A DNA stretch of 64,000 bases from Halobacterium noricense (GCF_021233435.1 NZ_CP089468.1:1674001-1738000); one strand, 5' to 3'. Shown: positions 27,159-36,179, numbered from the stretch's first letter. Notes: generated from the letters alone by a model not told the origin. Numbers and translations: made by a program.

Positions 27159-27943
27159 AGGTTGGACTCCGTGGAACCGCCGTCAATCGGGAGCGCAGCG
27201 CCGTTGATGTAGCCGGACTTCGGCGAGCTCAGGAACGCGACCGTGTCGCCGAGCTCTATCGGGTCGCCGATGCGGCCGAGCGGGTTGCCCGCCCAGTCTT
27301 CGAGGCCCTCCTCGTAGTTCTCGTAGTCGCCGCGCTCGATGGCGCTGTCGATGAGGTTCTGGATGCGGGAGGTCTCGTGGGAGCCGGGGAGGACGGCGTT
27401 CGCGCGGACGTCGGGGGCGAACTCCTTCGAGAGCGTCTTCTCCAGGCCGATGACTGCCATGCGAACCGAGTTCGACAGCACGAGGTTCTCCTTGGCTTCC
27501 TTGACGGTACGGGAGGTGATGGTGACGATGGTGCCGCCGTCGCCTTCCTTCAGGTGGGGTGCGGCTTCGCGCGCCAGTCGCACGACACTCATCACGAGCA
27601 GGTCGTAGGCGTGCTCCCAGTCCTCGTCGGTCGTGTCGAGGAACTCGCCGGACGGCGGGCCGCCGGCGCTGGTCACGAGGTGGTCGATAGTCCCGAACTC
27701 CTCGGCTGTCGTCTCCACCAGCGCCGTGATGTCGTCGGCGTCGGTCAGGTCGCCCTGCTGAGCGACGACCTCTCCGGTCGCGACTTCCTCGACTTCCTCG
27801 CGTGCTTCCTCCAGGCGGTCCTCGTCGCGGCCGTTGATGACGACGTTGGCACCCTCGCGGGCGAGCGCCTTCGCAGAGGCCTTGCCGAGGCCGCTGGACG
27901 ACGCGGTTACGAGCGCTGCGTTGCCGTCGATTTCCAGGTCCAT
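27155..27943 (-). CDS. Short-chain dehydrogenase/reductase, atypical active site
   Basis: 262-residue SDR resembling the 'BKR-like' group. The cofactor motif TASSSGLGKA (residues 13-22) deviates slightly from TGxxxGxG. TITSRTV carries the usual Ser (about 144), but the YxxxK pair is absent: the position reads NSVRM (158-162), and SAGG replaces NNAG. This loss is characteristic of a known SDR subgroup whose chemistry is unclear. First gene of the minus-strand operon with cupin and FAH; start ATG 27943. Divergent from the MR/MLE gene at 28115. Confidence 0.85.
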   Translation of the reverse strand: MDLEIDGNAALVTASSSGLGKASAKALAREGANVVINGRDEDRLEEAREEVEEVATGEVVAQQGDLTDADDITALVETTAEEFGTIDHLVTSAGGPPSGEFLDTTDEDWEHAYDLLVMSVVRLAREAAPHLKEGDGGTIVTITSRTVKEAKENLVLSNSVRMAVIGLEKTLSKEFAPDVRANAVLPGSHETSRIQNLIDSAIERGDYENYEEGLEDWAGNPLGRIGDPIELGDTVAFLSSPKSGYINGAALPIDGGSTESNL

Positions 27944-28114
27944 GTCACAGTCAATCAGAGTAGAGGGTGAAAACGTTTCCGTAAAGGCAAGCGGCGAACG
28001 ACGACTCGACTGCCACCCCGGTCCGTTCGCGCGTCGCCGCCGGTCACGAGTACTGTTCGAGTAATTGTTGCCGATACAACGGGCTACTTGTGTGCGTGCT
28101 TCGCGGCTCCTTCC

Positions 28115-29224
28115 ATGGAAATCACGGACGTCGAGTCGTTCCCGATCAAGTTGCCCCTGGAGTCCCCGGTGTCGTTCTCCAATCGCACGCTCACGTACCG
28201 CGACCACGCGATAACGTACGTGCGGACGGACACCGGCCACGAAGGGGTCGGCTACTCGCTGGGCTACGAGGGCGCGGGCCTCATCGCCGACGCCGTCGAA
28301 TCACTGCTGGAGCCGATGCTCGTCGGCGAGGACCCACGGGACACCGAGCGGCTGTGGCACGAGATGTACAACGGGACGGTCCAGATCGGCCGAACCGGCC
28401 TGCTGCTGCGCGCCATCTCCACGGTCGACATCGCGCTCTGGGACGTGAAAGGGAAAGCTGCGGGCGAACCGCTGCACAAGCTCCTGGGCGGACACGCCGA
28501 GCGGGTCCCGTCGTACGCCAGCGGCGGCTACTATCGCGACGACAAGGGCCACGAGGGCCTGCGCGGCGAGATGCGGCGCTACCTCGACGAGGGCCACGAC
28601 GTCGTGAAGATGAAAGTCGGGCGACGGTCGGCCGACGAGGAAGCGGACCGCGTCGCCGCCGTGCGCGACGAAATCGGCGACGAGCGCACGCTCCTGCTGG
28701 ACGCCAACGGCGTCTGGGAGTCGACGACTGAAGCGCTGCGCAACTGCCGGGAGTTCGCGCCCTACGACCCGTACTTCATCGAGGAGCCGGTGATGATTGA
28801 CCGCGTGGATACGATGGCGGAGGTCAACGACGCCCTCGACTACCCGGTCGCCACCGGCGAACTAGAGGGGACGCGGCACAACTTCGCGCGCCTCGCCGAC
28901 TCGGGCGCCGCGACCATCCTCCAGCCGGACGTCACCGTCTGTGGTGGCATCACGGAGTGGCTGAAAATCGCCCACCACGCCGCCGCCTACGACATCCCCA
29001 TCGCGCCCCACTACAACTGGAACATCCACGCGTCGCTTCTGGGCGCCATCGAGAACGGGCTCTGGGTGGAGTACTTCTACCGCGACATGGACGTGAAGGC
29101 GTTCGACGACGTCGTCGCCGACCCCGTGGAGCCCGACGACGACGGCATGATCGACCTCCCCGACCGGCCCGGCCACGGCGTTCCCCTCGACAAGGACGCC
29201 CTCCAGAAGTTCAGAGACGAATGA
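28115..29224 (+). CDS. Mandelate racemase/muconate lactonizing enzyme family protein (enolase superfamily)
   Basis: 369-residue enolase-superfamily enzyme of the mandelate-racemase subgroup. The KxK motif is K165-M-K167; metal ligands are Asp196 (DANGVW), Glu223/224 (FIEEP) and Glu249; the acid/base dyad is Asp272 with His299 (IAPHYN). These are the residues of sugar-acid dehydratases and racemases. ATG 28115 is preferred to the upstream in-frame GTG at 28088. Its stop overlaps the ATG of the second enolase-family gene. Confidence 0.88.
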   Translation: MEITDVESFPIKLPLESPVSFSNRTLTYRDHAITYVRTDTGHEGVGYSLGYEGAGLIADAVESLLEPMLVGEDPRDTERLWHEMYNGTVQIGRTGLLLRAISTVDIALWDVKGKAAGEPLHKLLGGHAERVPSYASGGYYRDDKGHEGLRGEMRRYLDEGHDVVKMKVGRRSADEEADRVAAVRDEIGDERTLLLDANGVWESTTEALRNCREFAPYDPYFIEEPVMIDRVDTMAEVNDALDYPVATGELEGTRHNFARLADSGAATILQPDVTVCGGITEWLKIAHHAAAYDIPIAPHYNWNIHASLLGAIENGLWVEYFYRDMDVKAFDDVVADPVEPDDDGMIDLPDRPGHGVPLDKDALQKFRDE

Positions 29225-30438
29225 GAGATTTCTCAGACCAAATCGAAACCCGCGACCCGGACCGAGACGTCGAAATCACGAGCATCGACGCGTGCGTCGT
29301 CGAAGGCAACTTCGAGTGGAACCTCATCAAGGTGGAGACCGACGCCGGCGTCACCGGCATCGGCGAAGCGTACCGCGGCGGCGGCGTCCCCGAGCTCGTG
29401 GAGTACACCAACCGCTTCCTCGTCGGCGAGAACCCCCTCGACGTCGAACGCCTCGTGCGGTACATCTTCCAGGAGATGTCCGGGCACGGCGGCACCACCG
29501 GGAAGGTCGTGACTGCTGCTTCGGGCATCGAGGTGGCGCTGCTGGACGCCGCCGGGAAGATTCTCGGCCTCCCCGTCTACCAACTGCTCGGGTCGAAGTA
29601 CCGCGACGAGGTGCGCCTGTACTGTGACTGCCACGCGGGCGAAGCGTACGCCGTCGAGGACGGCGCGACCGACTACGCCGAGGCCGAGGCGTACACGCCC
29701 GAGGCGTACGCTGCCGAGGCCGCGCGCGTCACCGACATGGGCTTCGACGCGCTGAAGTTCGACCTCGACCTCCCCGCGGACAACGCGAACGACCCGTACA
29801 ACGGCCGCCTCACGAACGCCGCCATCCGAGAGAAGCGCGACATCGTCGAGGCCGTCCGCGAGGAAATCGGCTACGACGTGGACCTGGCGTTCGACTGCCA
29901 CTGGGACTACTCCGTCGAGAGCGCCAAGCGGCTCGCACACGAGCTCGAGGAGTTCGACCTGATGTGGCTCGAAGACCTCGTGCCCCCCGAAAACATGGAC
30001 GCCCAGAAGGAAGTGACGCAGGCCACGCGGACGCCCGTCGCGACGGGCGAAAACCGCTTCCGCGTGTTCGAACTCTCGGAGCTCGTCTACGAGCACGGCG
30101 TCGACGTCGTCACCCCGGACCCGACCACCGTGGGCGGGCTGACGGAGACGATGCGGGTCGCCGACCGCGCGGAGGAGAACTACATCCCGATGTCCCCGCA
30201 CAACGTCTGCAGTCCCGTGGGGACGACGGCGTGCGTCCACCTCGGCGCGGCGACGCCGAACTTCGACCTCCTGGAGTATCACGCCCTGGAGGTCGACTGG
30301 TGGGACGACCTGCTCGCGCGCGACGAGCCGCTCATCGAAGACGGCCACATCGACGTGCCCGAGGCGCCCGGGCTCGGCATCGAACTCGACGAGGACGTCG
30401 TGGAGGAGCACCGCCTCGAAGGGACGTCCGGGTTCTGA
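29221..30438 (+). CDS. Enolase-superfamily sugar-acid dehydratase-like protein
   Basis: 405-residue second member of the mandelate racemase family, only distantly like its neighbour. LKFDLDL around 179 takes the place of KxK; Asp225 and His227 (FDCHWDY), Glu251 (WLEDLVPPEN), Glu277 (TGENRF) and His327 (SPHNVCS) fit D-gluconate/mannonate/galactonate dehydratase-type proteins. It is translationally coupled to the upstream gene (ATGA overlap). Product would be a 2-keto-3-deoxy acid. Substrate unassigned. Confidence 0.86.
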   Translation: MRDFSDQIETRDPDRDVEITSIDACVVEGNFEWNLIKVETDAGVTGIGEAYRGGGVPELVEYTNRFLVGENPLDVERLVRYIFQEMSGHGGTTGKVVTAASGIEVALLDAAGKILGLPVYQLLGSKYRDEVRLYCDCHAGEAYAVEDGATDYAEAEAYTPEAYAAEAARVTDMGFDALKFDLDLPADNANDPYNGRLTNAAIREKRDIVEAVREEIGYDVDLAFDCHWDYSVESAKRLAHELEEFDLMWLEDLVPPENMDAQKEVTQATRTPVATGENRFRVFELSELVYEHGVDVVTPDPTTVGGLTETMRVADRAEENYIPMSPHNVCSPVGTTACVHLGAATPNFDLLEYHALEVDWWDDLLARDEPLIEDGHIDVPEAPGLGIELDEDVVEEHRLEGTSGF

Positions 30439-30485
30439 GCGGCGCGTCGTGGGGGTATTTATTGGTGGAGACGGTACGACGAGAT

Positions 30486-31658
30486 ATGCTCGATTACTTC
30501 GGCATCGAGGGAGACCTCGACCAGGAGGAGCGACTGCTGGTGGAATCCGCCCGCGAGTTCGTCGACGGCGAAGTCGAGGATATCGGCCAACACTGGATAG
30601 ACGGCACCTTCCCTGAAGAGCTCATCCCGAAGATGGGCGAGATGGGGTTCTACGCGCCGAACCTGGAAGGGTACGGGCTGCCGAACGTCAGCGAGAAGTC
30701 ATACGGGCTGTTGATGCAGGAGCTAGAGGCGTGTGACTCGGGGCTGCGCTCGATGGCGAGCGTGCAGGGCGCGCTCGTGATGTACCCGATTCACGCGTTC
30801 GGCAGCGACGAGCAAAAAGAGGAGTGGCTGCCGAAGCTCGGCGCCGGCGAGGCCGTCGGCTGCTTCGGCCTCACCGAACCCGAGCACGGGTCGAACCCCT
30901 CCGCGATGGAGACGCGCGCCGAACGTGCCAGCGGGAACGCGGGCGACGAGTACGTCCTGAACGGCTCGAAGACGTGGATTACGAACTCCCCGATTGCGGA
31001 CGTCGCGGTCGTCTGGGCGAAAGACCACAGCGAGGACGACAACCCCGTCCGGGGGTTCCTCGTGGAGACAGACCGCGACGGCGTCACGACGAACAAAATC
31101 GACGACAAGCTCAGCCTCCGTGCGTCCGTCACGGGCGAAATCAGCCTCCAGAACGTTCGCATTCCGGCGGAAAACCGGCTGCCGGGCGTCGAGGGGATGA
31201 AGGGGCCGCTGTCGTGTCTCACGCAGGCGCGCTACGGCATCGCGTGGGGCGCAATTGGTGCGGCCAGGGATTGCTTCGAGACCGCTCGCGAGTACGCTAC
31301 GGACCGCGAGCAGTTCGGGAAACCCATCGGCGGCTTCCAGATGCAACAGCAGAAGCTCGCGGAGATGGCGACCCAGATTACGCTCGCGCAGTTGCTCGCG
31401 CACCGCCTCGCGAACCTCAAGGAGCGCGGCGACATGCGCCCCCAACACGTCTCGATGGCGAAGCGCAACAACGTCCGAATGGCCCGCGACCAGTCCCGCA
31501 TCGCCCGCGAGATGCTCGGCGGTAACGGCATCACCACGGACTACTCGCCGATGCGCCACATGACGAACATGGAGACCGTCTACACGTACGAGGGCACCCA
31601 CGACATCCACACGCTGATTCTCGGCGAGGACCTCACTGGCATCCAGGCGTACCAGTAG
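30486..31658 (+). CDS. gcdH: Acyl-CoA dehydrogenase, glutaryl-CoA dehydrogenase-like
   Basis: 390-residue FAD-dependent acyl-CoA dehydrogenase. The catalytic base is Glu369 in TYEGTHDIHTLILG, nearly identical to glutaryl-CoA dehydrogenases, and the C-terminus TGIQAYQ also fits. The FAD-binding CFGLTEPEHGSNPSAM and WITNSPIADVAVVWA stretches are present. It oxidises and decarboxylates glutaryl-CoA to crotonyl-CoA, which the HAD/ECH fusions can process. The gene has its own spacing of 47 bases after the dehydratase. Its own promoter may be the tatttattggtgg at 30456. Confidence 0.87.
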   Translation: MLDYFGIEGDLDQEERLLVESAREFVDGEVEDIGQHWIDGTFPEELIPKMGEMGFYAPNLEGYGLPNVSEKSYGLLMQELEACDSGLRSMASVQGALVMYPIHAFGSDEQKEEWLPKLGAGEAVGCFGLTEPEHGSNPSAMETRAERASGNAGDEYVLNGSKTWITNSPIADVAVVWAKDHSEDDNPVRGFLVETDRDGVTTNKIDDKLSLRASVTGEISLQNVRIPAENRLPGVEGMKGPLSCLTQARYGIAWGAIGAARDCFETAREYATDREQFGKPIGGFQMQQQKLAEMATQITLAQLLAHRLANLKERGDMRPQHVSMAKRNNVRMARDQSRIAREMLGGNGITTDYSPMRHMTNMETVYTYEGTHDIHTLILGEDLTGIQAYQ

Positions 31659-32618
31659 TCAGGCGACCTGATTCCGGAGGCCGGCGTACTCGCCCGTCTC
31701 CGCGGCGCGGGCGAGGTTCTCCACGAGGATATCGGCGCGGCGCTCCCAGTACTTCGGCGTGTGCCCGGCGACGTGGGGCGTGAGGAAGACGTTCTGGAAC
31801 CCCCAGAGGTCGTGGTCCCGCGGCAGCGGCTCCGGGTCGGTGACGTCGAGGCCGGCACCGTGGATGGTGTTCGATTCGAGTGCGGAGACGAGCGCGTCCG
31901 TGTCGACGACACCGCCGCGCGCGACGTTCACGAGAATCGCGTCGGTCGGCAGCGCCTCCAACTCTGTCTCGCCGATTAGCCCCTCGGTCGTCTCCGTCAG
32001 CGGGCACGCGAGTACGAGCACGTCGGTCGCCGGGAGGACGTCCGGCAGGTCGTCGAAGCCGACCACCTCGTCCGTGGGGCCGCCCTTCTCGACGGAGTGG
32101 CGGACGCCGACCGTGGACACGTCGAAACCCTCGAAGCGCTGGACGACCGTCTCGCCGATGGCACCGAGGCCGACGACGGTGACAGTACTCTCAGTGAGTT
32201 CGGCGAACGACTGGAAGCGGCGCCACTCGCGGCGCTGCTGGCGGCGCCGACCTTCGTCGAGCCGGCGAGTGAACGTGAGAACCCACCCGAGCACGTGCTC
32301 GGCGATGTTCGGACCGTGGACGCCGGAGGCGTTCGTCACCGCGACGCCGCGTTCGGCGAGCGCTTCGAGCGGGAGGTGGTCGACGCCCGCGGCGTTACAC
32401 GCGAACAGTCGGAGATTCTGGGCGGCGTCGAGGTCGTCGACGGTGAAGAACTTCCCCGCGACGACTCCGGCTTCGCGGAGGCACTGCTGGCGTTCGTCGG
32501 GCGTCGCAGCGAGGCGGACAGTGTAGTCGGGGAGGCGTCGCTGGAGGATGTCGGCGTAGTCGGCGGCCGGGATGCCGTGCGCGTCGTGGTCGAGCACCGC
32601 GACGTCCGTGGTGGTCAT
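31659..32618 (-). CDS. D-2-hydroxyacid dehydrogenase (NAD-dependent)
   Basis: 319-residue member of the D-isomer-specific 2-hydroxyacid dehydrogenase family. The Rossmann motif is VVGLGAIGETVV near residue 140; the catalytic Arg is in VNVARGGVVDTDAL, the Glu in the TDPEPLP loop and the His in FLTPHVAGHTP. It reduces 2-keto acids or oxidises D-2-hydroxyacids. Convergent with the glutaryl-CoA dehydrogenase (no gap). ATG 32618 follows the family start. Confidence 0.9.
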   Translation of the reverse strand: MTTTDVAVLDHDAHGIPAADYADILQRRLPDYTVRLAATPDERQQCLREAGVVAGKFFTVDDLDAAQNLRLFACNAAGVDHLPLEALAERGVAVTNASGVHGPNIAEHVLGWVLTFTRRLDEGRRRQQRREWRRFQSFAELTESTVTVVGLGAIGETVVQRFEGFDVSTVGVRHSVEKGGPTDEVVGFDDLPDVLPATDVLVLACPLTETTEGLIGETELEALPTDAILVNVARGGVVDTDALVSALESNTIHGAGLDVTDPEPLPRDHDLWGFQNVFLTPHVAGHTPKYWERRADILVENLARAAETGEYAGLRNQVA

Positions 32619-32666
32619 GCTCCCAGAAATACGGTGCCACGACAAAACTCCCGGGGTCGGGCCCGG

Positions 32667-33917
32667 TCAGTCGGCCATTCGAATCGGCGGCGCTGCGCTC
32701 ATCGCGAGCAGGCAGACGATGCCGGTGCCAGCGCCGAGGAGCCCGGTTCCGATGCCGACCGCGCGTACGGCCGCGACGAAGCCGAACTGCGTCGTCGCGA
32801 CTGCGATGGCACCGCCCATCAGAATCGGTGTCATCGTCGCGGCCGCACGGCCGCTGCCCTCGCTGAGACTCACGAGGCCGCCGCGGAGGTCCGGCGGCGC
32901 TAGCGTGGTGATGACGCTCCGGTATATCGAGAGCACGAGCCCGAAGCCGACGCCCATCAGCACGACGCCGACGGCCGCGACGGGCAGCGACGGCGCGAGG
33001 AAGACGAGCGCGAGGCCGCCGCCCATCGAGACGTTCAGGGCGAGGAGCGGATAGAGACGGTCGTCGAACAGGTCGGCGATGCGCCCGGCCTGCGTCGCCG
33101 CGACCGCGTACGTCAGACTGGCTAGCGCCGCGAGCAGTCCCGCGTACGTCGGGGTGCTACCGAGCACGTCGACGACGAGAATGGAGTTGTAGGTGAGAAA
33201 GCCGAACCACGCGAGGTTCGCGCTGCCGCGGGCGACAATCATCGTCCACGCGCGCCGGTGTGCGACGAGCGTCCGGAGGTCCGCGAGCTGCGCACCCAGT
33301 CCGGCCTCGGACTCGTCGCTGGCGGTCGTCTCGACGGGCTCCTCGAACCAGACGTAGACGACAGCCGCGATTGGGAACGCGATGGCGTACAGCAAGAACG
33401 GGTACTGCCACGCCATCCCGACGAGGACGCCCGCCGCGAGCGGGAAGACTGTCTGCGAGAGTCCCGACCCGGTGAACCGGAGGCCTTGCGCGGTCGCCTC
33501 TTTCGTCCCAGTGTAGAGGTCGCCGAGACTGGTGATGATTATCGGGGTGAGTGCGGCGAAGCCGATGCCCTGGAGGAGGCGGAGCGCGAGTGCGGCTTCG
33601 AACGTCGAGACGAGCGCGATTGCCGTGCCGGTCAGCCCGAACCACAGCAGCCCGAAGATGAGGACCGGCCGCCGCCCGTACCGGTCGGAGACGACCCCCG
33701 CGACGGGAATGACGAAGATGGCGGGAGCGGTGAACGCGGACATCAACAGCCCGATGTTCGCCGTCGATGCGCCGAGGGGTTCGACGAGCGAACCGAGCAC
33801 GGGCGACAGGAGCGCGGTGCCCAGTGGTGGAAGCACGTTGATGAGCAACAGCAGCTGGAACGGGCGCTCCCCCACAATTTCCGTGTCTTCTCCGGCGATG
33901 GACGACGGCGATACCAC
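32667..33917 (-). CDS. Major facilitator superfamily transporter
   Basis: 416 residues with 12 hydrophobic helices. The loop motif DRYGRRPVLIFGL (between helices 2 and 3) is the MFS signature, and a GRIADLFDDR copy marks the second half. GTG start at 33917. It is likely a sugar-acid or organic-acid/effluxed-metabolite carrier; specificity unknown. It diverges from the IclR gene at 34073, and a TTCGA-N5-TCGAA site lies between them. Confidence 0.88.
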   Translation of the reverse strand: MVSPSSIAGEDTEIVGERPFQLLLLINVLPPLGTALLSPVLGSLVEPLGASTANIGLLMSAFTAPAIFVIPVAGVVSDRYGRRPVLIFGLLWFGLTGTAIALVSTFEAALALRLLQGIGFAALTPIIITSLGDLYTGTKEATAQGLRFTGSGLSQTVFPLAAGVLVGMAWQYPFLLYAIAFPIAAVVYVWFEEPVETTASDESEAGLGAQLADLRTLVAHRRAWTMIVARGSANLAWFGFLTYNSILVVDVLGSTPTYAGLLAALASLTYAVAATQAGRIADLFDDRLYPLLALNVSMGGGLALVFLAPSLPVAAVGVVLMGVGFGLVLSIYRSVITTLAPPDLRGGLVSLSEGSGRAAATMTPILMGGAIAVATTQFGFVAAVRAVGIGTGLLGAGTGIVCLLAMSAAPPIRMAD

Positions 33918-34021
33918 ACGTGAGGGTCACGGGTGGTCGAATTAAAGCTACCTATCGGGACATCGAGGTGCGGCGCGGGTCAGCGCGCGGCCGACGAAGC
34001 GGTCGCCGTGTCGAACGTCGG

Positions 34022-34040
34022 TATTCGATGGAGTCGAACG
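34022..34040. promoter_or_regulatory. Candidate IclR operator, site 1 (TTCGA-N5-TCGAA)
   Basis: Palindrome tattcgatggagtcgaacg in the 155-bp gap between the MFS and IclR genes, 33 bases before the IclR ATG. Two further copies flank the same regulator gene downstream. Repetition at both ends of the iclR gene suggests the regulator binds here. Confidence 0.6.
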
Positions 34041-34072
34041 ATTTTTGGTAGTGCGGTCCAACTCTGTGACAC

Positions 34073-34849
34073 ATGAGCACACCCCCCGACGACGGCCTCG
34101 CCGATTCGGTACAAACAGCGCGGACGCTATTCGATATTGTCCAACGCATCTCCGACGAAGAGGGAGCGCCGCTGTCGGCGTTGGCTGGCGAACTCGACTA
34201 CGCGAAGAGCACAGTCCACCGACACCTTCGGACGCTAGAAGACCTCGGTTACGTGGTCAAGCGCGACGGCAACTACCACGTCGGCCTCCGATTCCTCGAG
34301 CTCGGGGTGACCGCTCGGAACAGCTACCGCGGCTACAATCTCGTCCGGGAGAAAGTCGAGGAGATTGCCGAAGAGACCGGCGAACGCGCGCAGTTCTTCG
34401 TCGAAGAGCACGGGAAGGTGGTGTACCTCGCTCGGTCGGTCGGCGAGCACGCGGTCCGAACGGACCCCGGAATCGGGAGCCGCATCCCCCTGTACGCGGC
34501 GTCCGCAGGGAAGGCGATTCTGTCGGAGCTCCCCCCGCAGGAGCTGTCCGATATGTTCGAACAGATGTCGTTCGAGCCCGTGACCGAGCACACGATTACC
34601 GACCCGGACGAGCTGCGGTCGGAGCTCGAAGCGGTCCGCGAGCGCGGGTTCGCGTTCAACCGCGAGGAATCGCTGCGCGGTACGCACGCCGTCGGCGTCC
34701 CCATTTGCGCACCGGACGGCGACGTCATCGGCGGACTCAGCGTCACCGGTCCGAGCCACCGACTGAAGGGGGAGCGCTTCGAAGCGGAGCTCCCGGACCT
34801 GCTGCTCGGCGCCGCGAACGAGCTCGAGCTCAACATCGCGCACTCGTAA
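34073..34849 (+). CDS. IclR family transcriptional regulator
   Basis: 258-residue IclR protein. The winged helix spans residues 15-70 (TLFDIVQRISDEEGAPLSALAGELDYAKST, then HRHLRTLEDLGYVVK); the effector domain has RIPLYAASAGKAILSELP and FNREESLRGTHAVGVPI. It differs clearly from the IclR at 15383. The gene is flanked by three TTCGA-N5-TCGAA palindromes, so it probably controls itself, the MFS gene and the mannonate-dehydratase-like gene. The ligand is unknown. Confidence 0.9.
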   Translation: MSTPPDDGLADSVQTARTLFDIVQRISDEEGAPLSALAGELDYAKSTVHRHLRTLEDLGYVVKRDGNYHVGLRFLELGVTARNSYRGYNLVREKVEEIAEETGERAQFFVEEHGKVVYLARSVGEHAVRTDPGIGSRIPLYAASAGKAILSELPPQELSDMFEQMSFEPVTEHTITDPDELRSELEAVRERGFAFNREESLRGTHAVGVPICAPDGDVIGGLSVTGPSHRLKGERFEAELPDLLLGAANELELNIAHS

Positions 34850-34898
34850 CCGCGCACTCGTCGCCCGGACGACGCCGAACTGGTCCGGATTCGAGAAC

Positions 34899-34915
34899 AT
34901 TCGACGAAGTCGAAC
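34899..34915. promoter_or_regulatory. Candidate IclR operator, site 2 (TTCGA-N5-TCGAA)
   Basis: attcgacgaagtcgaac, 50 bases after the IclR stop. It is nested in a longer inverted repeat (AACATT on the left, AATGTT on the right), and site 3 starts ten bases further on, so the two may bind dimers side by side. Confidence 0.6.
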
Positions 34916-34924
34916 GAAATGTTG

Positions 34925-34943
34925 TATTCGATTGAGTCGAACA
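34925..34943. promoter_or_regulatory. Candidate IclR operator, site 3 (TTCGA-N5-TCGAA)
   Basis: tattcgattgagtcgaaca, within the 286-bp region upstream of the mannonate-dehydratase-like gene. The pattern is a full match to sites 1 and 2 in the two half-sites. Confidence 0.6.
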
Positions 34944-35135
34944 CTGGAGGCGTCGCGTCCATCCGCTGGTCGGTCGAGGTTCGCCACAAGCGATACGAAT
35001 ATAACGCAAGTACTTCTGTTACGCTCGCTGTCGCTGGCTGCCACGTCCCACGACCAACCGTTCGACGTTTTCGAGCGAGTACACGGACTGACGGCAACTA
35101 AACATTTAACTAGGCCACCACCATTTTGCGAGCTA

Positions 35136-36179
35136 ATGGCACGCACAACCGACAGCGAGCAGCGCCCCGAAGCGGTCCAGGCAGACCCCGAGACGATGCG
35201 CGTCGGTATCGGCACGTACAAGCCCGCAACCGAGGATTTCCTCCGGTTCGCCGCCCAGTTGGGCGTCGACGACGTGTTGCTCACACCACATCGACACGAA
35301 GGATTCGACTCCGCGCTCCCGCTCGGCGAGGCGTGGTCCGCCCAGGAGCTCGTCGACCTCCGAGCGCGAGCGAACGACGCCGGGCTCCGCCTGTACGGCG
35401 TCGAGAAGATGCCGATTCCCCTCTACGAGATTCTGTTGAACGACGGCGACCGCCAAGCGCAACTCGACGTCATTACGGAGACCATCCGAAACATGGGCGA
35501 AGCGGGCATCCACGTACTCGGGTACAGCGGCCACCCGCCGGACGGCGCGGTTCGCACCACGCGCGAGCATTCGATTCGCGGCGACGCGAAGGCCTCGGCG
35601 TTCGACATCGCCGACATCGACACTGTGTCCCGTAGTGAGCCCCAGCGCGACGTCACGGAAGCGGAGATGTGGGAGCGCTACGAGGAGTTCCTCCACGAGG
35701 TCGTGCCCGTCGCCGAGGACGCCGGCGTGAAACTCGGCGTCCACCCCAGCGACCCGCCCGTCGAATCGCTGTTCGGGATTCCGCTGCTGTTCCGGAACCG
35801 CGAGAACTTCGAGCGCGCGCTCGACGTCCACCCCAGCGACAACCACGGGCTGAAGCTCGGCATGGGCTGCTGGTCGGAGATGGGCGAGGACCTCCCCAAC
35901 GTGATTCGGCACTTCGGTGAGGACGACATCGTCTACGCTCACTTCCGGGACGTCGTCGGCACCGTCCCCGAGTTCTACGAGACGTTCGTCGACGACGAGG
36001 ACGGCAACTTCGACGAGTACGAGGTCGTGAAGGCGCTCGACGAGGTCGGCTTCTCGGGCGTGATGACGCCCGACCACGTCCCGCTGATGGAAGGAGAGAC
36101 CGACTGGGAGTTCGGGAGCACGCTCGGGCGCTCGTACACCATCGGCTACCTCAAGGGCATGCTGAAGTCCCTCGAATAG
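35136..36179 (+). CDS. Mannonate dehydratase (UxuA)-like TIM-barrel protein
   Basis: 347 residues with the UxuA-like fold: VLGYSGHPPDG, VKLGVHPSDPPVESLFGIPLLFRN, LKLGMGCWSEMG, VYAHFRDVVGTVPEFYETFVDDEDGNFDEYEVVKAL (kept short) and FSGVMTPDHVP. Its metal-binding His/Asp/Cys positions match the UxuA family, which dehydrates D-mannonate to 2-keto-3-deoxygluconate. It stands behind the IclR gene and two operator-like sites. The ATG at 35136 is chosen because the preceding 68 codons of the frame span operators. Confidence 0.85.
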   Translation: MARTTDSEQRPEAVQADPETMRVGIGTYKPATEDFLRFAAQLGVDDVLLTPHRHEGFDSALPLGEAWSAQELVDLRARANDAGLRLYGVEKMPIPLYEILLNDGDRQAQLDVITETIRNMGEAGIHVLGYSGHPPDGAVRTTREHSIRGDAKASAFDIADIDTVSRSEPQRDVTEAEMWERYEEFLHEVVPVAEDAGVKLGVHPSDPPVESLFGIPLLFRNRENFERALDVHPSDNHGLKLGMGCWSEMGEDLPNVIRHFGEDDIVYAHFRDVVGTVPEFYETFVDDEDGNFDEYEVVKALDEVGFSGVMTPDHVPLMEGETDWEFGSTLGRSYTIGYLKGMLKSLE

